Assembly (NCBI GenBank): GCA_017643645.1
Contig: JAEPNB010000011.1
Coordinates: 1 to 64,000, forward strand
DNA length: 64,000 nt
Direction: 5' to 3'
Source of the DNA: Balneola sp.
GTDB taxonomy: Bacteria; Bacteroidota; Rhodothermia; Balneolales; Balneolaceae
Below are positions 36,501 through 44,764 of this stretch, piece after piece. The first letter of the stretch is position 1. Every line of letters starts with the position of its first letter. The position numbers and the translations under genes were made by a program. A model generated the notes under the pieces. It searched no databases. It worked only from the letters and a program-made list of their open reading frames with translations, and was not told the DNA's origin.

Positions 36501-36893
36501 AAAGGTATACACACTATGCGCTTTGAGTTTGACTCTGATAGCGATAAAACCGGATGGCTTTTTAGTTTGAATTATATTCAGGTTACGAAATCCATTACTA
36601 CAAGTATTGAACATCTTGAAGAAGCACCTGATAATTTCACCCTCTCTCAAAATTATCCTAATCCCTTCAACCCTGAAACACAAATATCTTACAAATTACC
36701 TCAATCAGGCAATGTAAAGTTAGAAGTCTATTCAATGTTAGGTCAAAAAGTGTCAACTTTAGTTAATAAGTCTCAGAAAGCCGGAACTTATACTGCCACT
36801 TTCAATGGTTCTTCTTTGGCTAGTGGAATTTATTTTTATCAACTAAAGCTTAATAATCAGGTCATCATTAAAAGAATGACTCTGCTGAAATAG
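33567..36893 (+). CDS. GH81 endo-beta-1,3-glucanase with PKD, CBM6 and type IX sorting domain
   Basis: Secreted inverting endo-1,3-beta-glucanase that cuts laminarin or curdlan-like glucans. The 1108-aa product has a signal peptide (to about 36, KLSAQ) and a GH81 catalytic region (about 45-760). Its recognisable blocks are QTNDYWSNL, GDFGDGNNQESSSESMNFAA (the catalytic Glu region) and the late HGINILPIT segment. A PKD domain (about 770-865), a CBM6-like domain (about 870-1010, GRIEAEHYDNGG) and a Por sorting domain (about 1025-1108, NYPNPFNPETQISY) follow. It stands alone after the GH3 terminator. A weak 9-of-12 operator match lies at 33529-33540. Confidence 0.92.
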   Translation: MKSIYTKIPASIKSFSSLSLGIFCVLSLLLSHKLSAQSVSVGAGSYSTSLPSGEIGPQNFSGQNIDPKISSSFNLPIQTNDYWSNLIYPFFNDPFSNVIYAHPLNVKAISDGLQIGYTSNHSFAANDYLFPFSHQLTVSVSGLSAPRTEADHYGDWTFTALWEDSDQSLRATLGHGLPYVFFNIEGGDAIVTPKLSSTIWYHQDEVLGITVEGKHYALFAPTGSVWSGNSTYQSSLNGKNYLSVALLPDTALSTLDLFRSRAYAFVTNSTIEWDYNETTSELISTYNYETVLKDSSESNLNETLTALYRHQWLYTNNPLTHHTYQSPRGIMKLKSGNSFTTEIKFSGILPTLPDIGDYNPDILQNLIKEVALEKLGSGPSYENGKAMGRFSHLVHIADQLGATTERDYFLSQLKLRLEDWFTIGGEQQYSYNSNWDVLTGYPSGYGADNQINDHHFHSSYAIMSAATIAQYDSAWASQENWGGMVNLLIKDANNWDRQDIMFPFLRSHDSYAGHSWAAGHGDFGDGNNQESSSESMNFAAAAFLWGQATQQQDIRDLGVFLHTTERTAVEQYWFDIDKEVFPQDYNHEAIGMVWGGKGVHSTWFGANPEFIHGINILPITSASLYLGRHPEYVLENYNEIVAERGGQPIIWKDILWEYLALADPDLALSYYYADENYEPFDGESRAHTLHWLYNLKKMGHVETEIFADIASYSVFKDARNNFTYIAYNPGDQNRVVHFTDGYSMIVAPKTLKTERTVAENPNAPVASIVANRTSGKAPLNIDFEGSRSFDRNDLELTYYWNFADQGSSSKEDTTFTFNEVGEYWIQLSVTNTLGLSSEDSVLITVLNKGTPFLQNPHQVPGRIEAEHYDNGGEGIAYHDVEASNIGLAFRPDEGVDLEASNDQGFDVYWIVAGEWIEYTFEVSETNTYDFTPYVSSVPGFGNFTLYIDNENVSGRKNVTGTGGWQNWTPIEITDVQLEKGIHTMRFEFDSDSDKTGWLFSLNYIQVTKSITTSIEHLEEAPDNFTLSQNYPNPFNPETQISYKLPQSGNVKLEVYSMLGQKVSTLVNKSQKAGTYTATFNGSSLASGIYFYQLKLNNQVIIKRMTLLK

Positions 36894-36905
36894 ATATTCA
36901 ACTAA

Positions 36906-37856
36906 TCAGACCATCTCCCGAATCTTAGGTTTCTGCTTTTTCACATGATTGATGTTGATCAATTCTCCGATCAGTCCGGTGGATAGCAACTGAATACCCA
37001 GTACCATTAAAAGTATACCCAAGAATAGTAACGGACGATCACCGATTCCTTTATTAAAGAATAATCTAAGAACAGCCAAATATGCATTTATTCCTGTTCC
37101 AACCATTAAAAGTAAGATCCCGAATGTCCCAAAGAAGTGCATCGGTTTTTGGAAATAGCGTTGTACAAAAAGAATAGTTATAAGATCAAGAAACCCATTT
37201 ATAAAACGAGATAAACCGAATTTGGTAGTCCCATACTTTCGCGGATGATGCTTGACGATCTTTTCGCCGATTCTTGAAAACCCCTCTTTCTTTGCCAACA
37301 TGGGAATGTATCGATGAAGCTCTCCATACAAATAAATATTATCGATAACCTCTCGTTTATAAGCTTTTAATCCACAATTGAAATCATGCAAATGAATACC
37401 TGCAGCCTTACGTGTCACATAATTAAAAAACTTTGAGGGCACTGTTTTTGAGATTGGATCAAAACGTTCTTTTTTCCACCCACTCACCATATCCAAACCG
37501 CCTTTTAGCATCTGGATCATTTCGGGAACTTCATTAGGATCATCCTGAAGGTCGGCATCCATGGTAACAACATATCTTCCTCTCACTTCCTCGAAACCGG
37601 CCTGTAGAGCTACACTTTTTCCATAATTATGACCAAAACTAATGCCTCTTATCTGCTCCTTTTTTGATGACAGATCTTTGATCACTTGAAAAGAAGTATC
37701 CGTTGAGCCGTCATCAACAAAAATAATCTCATAAGAATATGTTCCTGAAATTGAATCCTCGATAGCCTCAGCTAATTCTGCTAAAGATTCTTCTTCATTG
37801 AACAATGGAACTACAATACTGATGTCAACTTCTGGGCCTTCTTTTGATTTTTCCAA
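36906..37856 (-). CDS. membrane-anchored GT2 glycosyltransferase (DPM1/GtrB-like)
   Basis: Probable polyprenyl-phosphate sugar transferase at the inner membrane. The 316-aa product has a GT-A catalytic domain with IVVPLFNEEESLAEL, the metal-binding DADLQDDPNE motif (DxD region) and an FNCGLKAYKREV acceptor-side block. Two C-terminal membrane helices follow (about 230-265 and 275-300), as in GtrB, ArnC and bacterial dolichol-phosphate-mannose-synthase-like enzymes. It converges on the GH81 gene with 12 bp between stops and is divergent from the MerR gene. Sugar and lipid specificity cannot be read from sequence. Confidence 0.88.
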   Translation of the reverse strand: MEKSKEGPEVDISIVVPLFNEEESLAELAEAIEDSISGTYSYEIIFVDDGSTDTSFQVIKDLSSKKEQIRGISFGHNYGKSVALQAGFEEVRGRYVVTMDADLQDDPNEVPEMIQMLKGGLDMVSGWKKERFDPISKTVPSKFFNYVTRKAAGIHLHDFNCGLKAYKREVIDNIYLYGELHRYIPMLAKKEGFSRIGEKIVKHHPRKYGTTKFGLSRFINGFLDLITILFVQRYFQKPMHFFGTFGILLLMVGTGINAYLAVLRLFFNKGIGDRPLLFLGILLMVLGIQLLSTGLIGELININHVKKQKPKIREMV

Positions 37857-37933
37857 AATGCTTTCTTTTAAAATAGTTCAGAAATGATTTTCTTTGGTGA
37901 ATTAAAGATGACAAAATACACTTTATACCCACT

Positions 37934-38263
37934 ATGAAAAAATTGTATTACTCGATGGGCGAAGTTAGTAAGCTCACCGGACTTGCTCCACATGTTTTAA
38001 GAAGTTGGGAAAAAAATTACAGCGAACTTAATCCCAAGAAAAACAGCGCCGGAAACAGAGCTTATAAAGAAGAAGAAGTTGAACTCATATTCAAGATCAA
38101 AGAGTTGCTTGAAGAAAAGAAATATACTTCAGCCGGTGTAAAGAAAGTACTAAAAAAAGAAAACGAACCGGAATCTGTTTCTTCAAAGGAGATACCTTCC
38201 GACGTAAGAAAAGACCTGAATGAAGTAAAAGTATTCCTGAATGATCTGTTAGAGAAACTTTAG
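37934..38263 (+). CDS. small MerR-family regulator
   Basis: DNA-binding protein with an N-terminal winged helix of the MerR type: YYSMGEVSKLTGLAPHVLRSWEK (in the first 27 residues) and GNRAYKEEEVELI. A short coiled-coil-like C-terminus follows and gives 109 aa. There is no cysteine metal-binding loop and no effector domain, so it belongs with the minimal MerR proteins. It lies between the lone GT2 and the end of the EPS run. Its target is unknown. Confidence 0.85.
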   Translation: MKKLYYSMGEVSKLTGLAPHVLRSWEKNYSELNPKKNSAGNRAYKEEEVELIFKIKELLEEKKYTSAGVKKVLKKENEPESVSSKEIPSDVRKDLNEVKVFLNDLLEKL

Positions 38264-38277
38264 TAGTTCAAGCTTTT

Positions 38278-39594
38278 TTAGTCTTTAAGCAGTGGTTTTT
38301 TGTATCTGGCTCTTGAGCTTTCAGCTACTTTTCTTGCTACTTTTGCTCTTTTATAAAGAACCCTCAACATCTTAACTTGCTCCAGTGTAAGTTGAACATT
38401 TCTTCTCACCATCATCCTATGAATGCTCTCAATGAATTTTTGAAACTTAAACATTTCATTATTATTTGGAGCACCCCAAGTAAAATGATCTATTTTTTTT
38501 GAATACAGCTCACATCCAAAAATATTACTACCAACTCCTATTAAACAACCATTATTAATATGCGAACCTATAGCTGTTTTAGTAAAATCGCCGATAAATG
38601 CTCCTACAAATTGACTACCTGAATTAACACGCTCTCCATTTATATCTACTTTAATAAAATTGTAATTATTCTTCAGATTACTGTTAGTAGTACCAGCACC
38701 AAGGTTTACCCATTCTCCCACATATGAGTTTCCTAAGAATCCGTAATGCTCTTTATTGCTATACCCATGAATAATTGAGTTAGATAGTTCACCGCCTATT
38801 TTACACGTATTGCCTAAAGTAGTGTTCTGGTAAATTTTTGTATTTGCAGATATTAAACAATCATCACCAATAGAAACCGGTCCCTTTATAAATACTCCCG
38901 GTTCTATAGTTACATTATCTCCGATAATTATTGGTCCCTTGCTACTATCCAAAGTAACAAAAGGATATATCTCAGATTGATTACCAATTATTAATTTTTC
39001 TGAATTTGTAACAAATACATTTTTGGGAAGTGGTGGAACAGCCAGTTTTTTAAGACAAGTACAACTTAATTCGAAATCATGCTGGATCATTTTGGAGTTA
39101 TAATCAATTACTTCCCATGGGGAATTTATCATATCTACATTTAATTCTTCTTTTGATTCAAAATCTTCAAGCTTTAAACTATTGTTAATAAGCTGTGTTC
39201 TGTTTGGGAAATTTGATCTTTTGGGCACATAGATAGCAATCCAGTTATTATCTTTGATCCAAATCTTAGAAAGATTCCCATCACAGCCTGAGAGAATTTT
39301 AATTAGCTTTTCTTCCTCCCAAAGTACACTGCCATTTAATATCAAACTTTGCTTATTCTCTGGTATGTTAAAGCTGATATCTATATCAGAACCTAGATTT
39401 TTTTTCCATACAGGTTCTAATTCTTTTCTCATTACATAAGAAACTTCATCTATCTCTACCTGATGCGATTCTAGAATAGTAAAAATTCGTTCTTCTAATG
39501 TAAAACGACCACAACGTACTCCAAATAAAGGTCGAGTTGAAGTTATCGGTAATAAATTTTTATACGTATTCTCCTCTACCAAACAAATATTCAT
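38278..39594 (-). CDS. GlmU-like putative sugar nucleotidyltransferase / left-handed beta-helix protein
   Basis: Probable nucleotide-sugar enzyme of the type often labelled GlmU-like in Bacteroidota. The 438-aa product starts with the NTP_transf_4-like opening MNICLVEENTYKNLLPITSTRPLFGVRCG in two segments and a roughly 190-residue alpha/beta N-domain. Hexapeptide repeats of a left-handed beta-helix follow (about 200-375: IIIGDNVTIEPGVFIKGPVSIGDDCLI, in parts). A basic C-terminal tail with MVRRNVQLTLEQVKMLRVLY ends the protein. The canonical GxGTRM pyrophosphorylase loop of GlmU is absent. It is the last gene of the minus-strand EPS run, 39 bp after the GT2. Confidence 0.75.
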   Translation of the reverse strand: MNICLVEENTYKNLLPITSTRPLFGVRCGRFTLEERIFTILESHQVEIDEVSYVMRKELEPVWKKNLGSDIDISFNIPENKQSLILNGSVLWEEEKLIKILSGCDGNLSKIWIKDNNWIAIYVPKRSNFPNRTQLINNSLKLEDFESKEELNVDMINSPWEVIDYNSKMIQHDFELSCTCLKKLAVPPLPKNVFVTNSEKLIIGNQSEIYPFVTLDSSKGPIIIGDNVTIEPGVFIKGPVSIGDDCLISANTKIYQNTTLGNTCKIGGELSNSIIHGYSNKEHYGFLGNSYVGEWVNLGAGTTNSNLKNNYNFIKVDINGERVNSGSQFVGAFIGDFTKTAIGSHINNGCLIGVGSNIFGCELYSKKIDHFTWGAPNNNEMFKFQKFIESIHRMMVRRNVQLTLEQVKMLRVLYKRAKVARKVAESSRARYKKPLLKD

Positions 39595-39633
39595 ATTAAT
39601 ACCTCAAATTATTTCATTCAATTATTTTATCAT

Positions 39634-40836
39634 TTAATCATCTCTTGACGTTCTAACCCATTCGGTTGTACGTCCTTTAAAAAGTAAAATTTTGATGTAG
39701 ATATAAACTTTCCATAGAGCGTACTTAGGAACAAAAATTAACGACTTATAAGTAGACCAACTTACATTTGCACTATATAGCCCTAACAGTGCATGAAAGC
39801 ACCCTATACCCATAACAGTCAACCATAACCATACAAATATAAGTGAACTATGTATTTCCAAAGCCCACAAACCAAGGCTTAGAATTGCCATACCAAAACT
39901 GAAAATTAGCATATTTACTAATGGTGGTGTTACAAGGTCGATAAGAGTATCCAAAATTTTAAACGACCTTTTTTTAAACGCAGCTGCCAAAAGCTTTGGA
40001 AAGTATTTTTTTAATACAGGGTATCTTCCCATTTCCCAACGTTCTCTTTGACTTTCAGCACTACTGGAATTTTCCGGAACAACATTATAACCGATAGCTT
40101 CCGGAGCAAAGACAACATTTACATCTTCCAATAAAAGTCTGATCCCATACTCTAAGTCTTCCGTTAATGAATAAGCGTCCCAAGGAACTTTTTTGAGAAC
40201 ATCTATTGAAAAACACATACCATTTCCTCTCAATCCTGCAGGGTAACCTAATGCTCGTCTGGCTAATGGTCTCACATAATTATATAATGTAAATCCGATT
40301 TTAATTATTTCACTTGTCCAAACATTTGGTTTTGAGTCTACCGTTAAATAGCCTTGTATAACTTCTCCTCCTCTCTCGATGTATTTATTCATTACATGTA
40401 AGAGATTAGTAGTTACAATACTGTCCGCATCAACAACAACAACGGCATCATAATCATACTTCTCTTCAGTTGTTAGTTGATCAAAACACCACCTTAGAGC
40501 GTATCCTTTTCCTCTCTTATTTATGTTATTTCTCTCCATAACTGCAACTCCAAAATCTCTTGCAATATCAGCAGTAGAATCTGTACAGTTATCTGCAATT
40601 ACCATTATATCAGCTTTCTCTTTTGGGTAGTCTATTTCTACTAAATTTTGAAGAGTTTTTTTAATACAGTCTTCTTCATTATATGCGGGGACTACTATCG
40701 CAAATTTTCTTTTTTCTTTTGAATTAGAACAATATCCGTTTCGTTCTACAAAAGCCAGGATGCTTAATATTGCCAGGTAGAACATAAAAAAAGCGGTAAT
40801 GGATATTAAAAAGACTTGAACTATTGTAAGTATCAT
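39634..40836 (-). CDS. processive-type GT2 glycosyltransferase
   Basis: Membrane glycosyltransferase that probably adds hexose units in EPS assembly. The 400-aa product has an N-terminal membrane helix and a GT-A domain with VVPAYNEEDCIKKTL, DADS (DxD), a TED motif (SLTEDLEYG) and QRERWEMGR, the QxxRW signature of cellulose- and chitin-synthase-like enzymes. Two or three C-terminal membrane helices follow. No PilZ domain is present. It lies between the GH9 gene (20 bp away) and the GlmU-like gene. The QxxRW motif favours beta-glycan chemistry. Confidence 0.9.
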   Translation of the reverse strand: MILTIVQVFLISITAFFMFYLAILSILAFVERNGYCSNSKEKRKFAIVVPAYNEEDCIKKTLQNLVEIDYPKEKADIMVIADNCTDSTADIARDFGVAVMERNNINKRGKGYALRWCFDQLTTEEKYDYDAVVVVDADSIVTTNLLHVMNKYIERGGEVIQGYLTVDSKPNVWTSEIIKIGFTLYNYVRPLARRALGYPAGLRGNGMCFSIDVLKKVPWDAYSLTEDLEYGIRLLLEDVNVVFAPEAIGYNVVPENSSSAESQRERWEMGRYPVLKKYFPKLLAAAFKKRSFKILDTLIDLVTPPLVNMLIFSFGMAILSLGLWALEIHSSLIFVWLWLTVMGIGCFHALLGLYSANVSWSTYKSLIFVPKYALWKVYIYIKILLFKGRTTEWVRTSRDD

Positions 40837-40856
40837 ATCGAAATATATTAGTATGC

Positions 40857-42584
40857 TTAATTATTATTTTTAATGGCTTTGAATGAGAAATAACCTGAAA
40901 CAAATACAAAAGGAGCTGTATAATTAATAGCTACTTCGTTAACCATATAATTTTTGTGATTATCTTCAAAAGCTTTACCGGGATATTCTGAAAGGCTAAT
41001 GCCATTTAGTTTATTTTTGCTATTGGGTCCGCCAACTACCATCCCCGGGACCGGTAAAAACGAATTGAGTTCATTTGAAAATTGATGGTAGGGTTGTCTT
41101 ATAGAATTCTTTCCCAAACCTGTTAAATATGCGAATCCAAAAGGGTTTCTTCCGAGCAAATAGTTAAGCTGTTCCAAAGCCAAATTCTTAAAACTCTCGT
41201 CCTGTGTAATTTCATAAATCTGAATGAGGCTAAAGCAATAACCTAGCAATACGCTGTTTGAACCCCAGTAAAACTCATCTTTATCTAATACAATTCTGTA
41301 ATTATTATTCTCACTACGCCTTAGAAGTTCTGCTCCGTATCTCTTGTATTTTTCTGTAATAAAGTTTGTGGCTTCATTATCTTTATACGCATTTTCAATA
41401 TTTAAATAACTGAAATAGGCAAATTCCTTTACATTTTTCCAGCTTAAAGGCGGTGGAGTCGGGCCGTGCAATTTCTTATAATTATCTAAAAAGTAGGTAT
41501 GATATTTTTCATTTTTGGTAAGCCTGTATAACTCTACAGAAGCCCACAGCCTCTCATCTGAATCATTAGAATCCCCGTATTCACCTCCCTTAACACCTTC
41601 CGGATTCTTGAAGCCGTTTTCAGGAAAAATATTGGGTTTCTTTTCTAAGAAATCCCAGGCTCTTTCTGAAGCCGTTTTTAAACTATCCGCAAACTTTGGA
41701 TTAAATTCTTTGAAAATCCTTGAAGCTAATGCCGATACTGCAGCGAAGCCAGCTGTAGCGGTACTGCTTACCTCGTATATATATCTGGCATCAGGATCGT
41801 CCTGAGGTAGATATTCTCCGGTCCATTTCTTTTTTTGAACCTTGTGATAAACTCCTCCATTTTCTGACTGCATTTTAAGAAGCCATTTCAATGCCCACTT
41901 AGATTCATCCAGCAGATCGGGAACTGAATTCCCATTTTCCGGAATATTAAGTTGTCCATCTTTGAACTTGTACTTCTGATGATCATACAAGTACAATATG
42001 AAAGCCAAACTTACAGAAGTGTTTACAGAGTACTTTCCATAATCTCCGGCATCATGCCAACCACCTGAAACATCTTTTTCTTTGTTGGTATCAAAAAAAG
42101 AAGCATCATCCAGATGACATGCGGAGTGACTCCAACTGGTACCATTATCTATCTTTGTACCGCATCTTTGATAATAAAAACTTTCAAGAGATGTCTGGAA
42201 TGCTCTGTTATAAACATCATTAGAAATCTGAAACTCAACTGACGATAAGCGTATCTTGGGAATTAAAACTTTGTATGTTCCTGATCCTGATACATTACTA
42301 AAATCGAGTTTATAAGCAGGTTCTCCAAAAACAGCATCCGCAGGTTCTATCTCAGGGATCTGTCCGGTATAAACTATTTCATTGTTTTCAGTATTAACAA
42401 TTTCAAAAAACTCTACACCTGAAAGGCTTTTAGTAACTATGGCTGATTTTAAACCTGATGGTAAGTAACCTTCAATATTTACTTTTACAGGACTTTTTTG
42501 AGCCGGAAAATCATTTATTTTTTTCCCAGAACAAGCTATTACTAGCAAGACTATTGTACTTACCAATAATTTTATAGTACTCAT
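40857..42584 (-). CDS. GH9 family glycoside hydrolase, predicted lipoprotein
   Basis: Inverting endo- or exo-beta-glucanase family. The 575-aa product has a signal sequence with lipobox VIAC (Cys18), so it should sit in the periplasm or outer membrane. It has an N-terminal Ig-like (CelD_N) domain (about 32-122) and an (alpha/alpha)6 catalytic domain with GGWHDAGDYGKY (catalytic-base Asp178 and Asp181). The late NEVAIN block has the probable acid Glu near 549. The usual HxR signature is changed to HQF. Its start overlaps the upstream gene stop by 4 bp, and the neighbours are EPS biosynthesis genes, not degradation genes. It may trim or edit the polymer, as BcsZ (GH8) does in cellulose operons; that role is inferred. 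Confidence 0.88.
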   Translation of the reverse strand: MSTIKLLVSTIVLLVIACSGKKINDFPAQKSPVKVNIEGYLPSGLKSAIVTKSLSGVEFFEIVNTENNEIVYTGQIPEIEPADAVFGEPAYKLDFSNVSGSGTYKVLIPKIRLSSVEFQISNDVYNRAFQTSLESFYYQRCGTKIDNGTSWSHSACHLDDASFFDTNKEKDVSGGWHDAGDYGKYSVNTSVSLAFILYLYDHQKYKFKDGQLNIPENGNSVPDLLDESKWALKWLLKMQSENGGVYHKVQKKKWTGEYLPQDDPDARYIYEVSSTATAGFAAVSALASRIFKEFNPKFADSLKTASERAWDFLEKKPNIFPENGFKNPEGVKGGEYGDSNDSDERLWASVELYRLTKNEKYHTYFLDNYKKLHGPTPPPLSWKNVKEFAYFSYLNIENAYKDNEATNFITEKYKRYGAELLRRSENNNYRIVLDKDEFYWGSNSVLLGYCFSLIQIYEITQDESFKNLALEQLNYLLGRNPFGFAYLTGLGKNSIRQPYHQFSNELNSFLPVPGMVVGGPNSKNKLNGISLSEYPGKAFEDNHKNYMVNEVAINYTAPFVFVSGYFSFKAIKNNN

Positions 42585-43759
42585 ATCAAAGCCCCCATTT
42601 TTCTATTCTTAAAAGAGCTTTCTTTAAAATCGGAACTCATAATACTTCCCAATTCAAGAAATCTCATTTTCGGGAGAGTATTGTTTGCTGAAATTTTTCT
42701 AACAAGTACTTCATTTACAAAAAGTCGCAATCTTGTTTTCGGCAAACTTGTTAGCGAACCATTAGTATGTTGATTATTGACTAAAGATCTATCCCTTTTT
42801 CTTTTTCCCCCTTCTTCATGATGACTGTATGCTTTTAAGATTTTTGCATTAGGAAACGATTTACTTATTGACAGTTTATTTCTTTGAGAAGGATTTCTTC
42901 CCCATAATGTAACTGAGCTGATATTTTCAAAAACGGGCAAATCAAATCCAAAACCAGCAATAAAATTTTCAAAATCACTGGTACAGCAAAAAAGTCCTTT
43001 AATTTTATTATCCTTTATGCTTTTTACAGCTCTTGATCTATTCTTTAATAAATTTGAATCATTCATATGGACTTCAGCCGATGAAGAGGATATAATTAGC
43101 AAATCCACCAGAAATTGAACTCCTGTATTTGGCAAAAAGCTCGACGATATTCCTACTCCTTCGGTTTTTATTAGTTCACTCATTTTGATTAAAGAGTCTT
43201 CCAACTCTTTATTTGTAATTGTATACACGAGATCAAAGTTGAAGTCATATTCTTCAAAAAAAATCAAAGCTAATTCGCCCTCATCAACATCAAATAATAT
43301 TTCAGAGCTAAGGTTTTCTTCAATATTTTCTTTAACAAATTCAGGGTAGAAATTTTCCGGAAGGTCATTTCGTTCTCCCATCCATCCCAGACTGATATCC
43401 GAGTTATTAAGCAGATTTGATTTAATTAAGTATGATGCGTTTTCATCTGCGATAACAAGCTTTACATCTATATAATCGATAATAGATTTGGCTTTTTTAA
43501 TCGAAATATCAGAACTGAGTGGTACACAAATGCATCCTATATTATTTAGCCCAATAAGAGTGACTAGAAAATCAAATGATTTTTCCATTATACATGGTAC
43601 AACATCCCCTTTACTACAACCTATATCTTTAAGTAGGGTTGAAAGTGAATTCCCTTTTTTTATTAACTCATTGGTTGAAATAGAGGTGTGTTTTTGTGGT
43701 GAATTCCATGAAACAATAGTCTCTCTATTTTTTTCGATAATTTTAAACGGACTTTTCAT
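42581..43759 (-). CDS. degenerate ANL-superfamily (acyl-CoA synthetase-like) protein
   Basis: Homologue of the N-terminal domain of adenylate-forming acyl ligases, probably without activity. The 392-aa product shows the family's opening (TNELIKKGNSLSTLLKDIGCSKGDVV and FDFLVTLIGLNNIGCICVPL, each in part). The phosphate-binding loop (normally TSGTTGxPK) is replaced by FFEEYDFNFDLVYTITNKE. The C-terminal subdomain with the catalytic Lys is missing, and a basic segment takes its place. The frame is open upstream to 43822, but the ATG at 43759 leaves a clean 11-bp gap after the acyltransferase-ACP gene. Overlap with GH9 by ATGA suggests translational coupling. It may be a scaffold or binding protein for the acyl carrier domain next door. 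Confidence 0.65.
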   Translation of the reverse strand: MKSPFKIIEKNRETIVSWNSPQKHTSISTNELIKKGNSLSTLLKDIGCSKGDVVPCIMEKSFDFLVTLIGLNNIGCICVPLSSDISIKKAKSIIDYIDVKLVIADENASYLIKSNLLNNSDISLGWMGERNDLPENFYPEFVKENIEENLSSEILFDVDEGELALIFFEEYDFNFDLVYTITNKELEDSLIKMSELIKTEGVGISSSFLPNTGVQFLVDLLIISSSSAEVHMNDSNLLKNRSRAVKSIKDNKIKGLFCCTSDFENFIAGFGFDLPVFENISSVTLWGRNPSQRNKLSISKSFPNAKILKAYSHHEEGGKRKRDRSLVNNQHTNGSLTSLPKTRLRLFVNEVLVRKISANNTLPKMRFLELGSIMSSDFKESSFKNRKMGALI

Positions 43760-43770
43760 AGATCTAATAG

Positions 43771-44751
43771 TTAGATAGCTTGATATCGGCCTTTTGGCAG
43801 GCTCATTTGGTGCTCTTCCCAATCAAAATGTTTCTTCACCAATAAAGATGCTTTATTTAAAGTTTTGATTTTGCTCCACTCATCTTTTCTAACTTCAAAA
43901 TCGAATTCTCTTTCAAGCTCTTTTATGAATTTCACAAACTGAAATGAATCCAGATTTGATAGTTTTATATTATGATAATCCTCTTTAATTTTTTCTTTAT
44001 CAGTGTCAAGCAGATCAGCGAATACACTGCATACTCTATCTACGATTACACAACTTGTTGCTTTCGAATCTCTCATTCCTCTTTCCCAAGTAAAGTTAGA
44101 ATCTCTGGGTTTTAAATATTTAATAACCTTAGCGGGAACGCCTGCTGCAATTACATATGGTGGTATTATTCCGGAAACTATACTACCAGAGGCTACCAAA
44201 GAACCTTTCCCAACTCTACTACCCTGTAGTACCATAACGCGTGAAGCTAACCAAACGTCGTCTTCTATATTGACTGGATTACCTTTTGCCCGTTCAAACC
44301 TTTTGCCATGTACATGTAAATTAGAATCATATATCATTGTATAAGGTCCGATTCTCACTCTTTTACCAATATTAATTTCCTTATTAGCAACAATAGAAAC
44401 TCCAAAATTAATACTCGTTTCTTTATCTATTCTAAGTATTCCATTTGGCCCTGTAACAAGATCTGTTTGAACATTTCTGGAATTTATGTTTACGCGATTT
44501 CCTAATTCTATTCTTCCGAGATTCTCTATATGAGGCTTTTTTCGAGTCCTCAATCCTTTACCAATACTGGTACATTTTCTAAGATTGAACTTTGCTGTAA
44601 TTAATGAGACCAGAAAAATCATTGATTTTTTGAGTAAGTAACCCATAGGCACTTCCCTGTCTCTCTCAAGACTATTTGCAACTCTGTTCAGTAACTTCGA
44701 ATTACTTGATCGAAATTTGCTTTCTGCTAACTTTCTTATTCTGCTATTCAT
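43771..44751 (-). CDS. hexapeptide-repeat acyltransferase fused to an acyl-carrier-protein domain
   Basis: Two-domain protein of 326 aa. Residues about 60-215 form a left-handed beta-helix acyltransferase of the maltose/NodL O-acetyltransferase group (NIGKRVRIGPYTMI, VHGKRF with His146/His148, VASGSIVSGIIPPYVIAAGVPAKVI in parts). Residues about 230-315 form an acyl-carrier domain with NLDSFQFVKFIKELEREF. Ser269 is in the position of the phosphopantetheine attachment Ser of DSL motifs. The fusion suggests acyl groups are delivered from a tethered pantetheine arm to a sugar hydroxyl. It lies 13 bp after the CelD-like gene and just before the ANL homologue. Confidence 0.8.
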   Translation of the reverse strand: MNSRIRKLAESKFRSSNSKLLNRVANSLERDREVPMGYLLKKSMIFLVSLITAKFNLRKCTSIGKGLRTRKKPHIENLGRIELGNRVNINSRNVQTDLVTGPNGILRIDKETSINFGVSIVANKEINIGKRVRIGPYTMIYDSNLHVHGKRFERAKGNPVNIEDDVWLASRVMVLQGSRVGKGSLVASGSIVSGIIPPYVIAAGVPAKVIKYLKPRDSNFTWERGMRDSKATSCVIVDRVCSVFADLLDTDKEKIKEDYHNIKLSNLDSFQFVKFIKELEREFDFEVRKDEWSKIKTLNKASLLVKKHFDWEEHQMSLPKGRYQAI

Positions 44752-44764
44752 TTGACTAACTCTC

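Noticed and set aside
43760-43822. Longer start for the ANL-like protein
   Set aside because: It would overlap the acyltransferase-ACP gene by more than 50 bp; the ATG at 43759 leaves a normal short gap.
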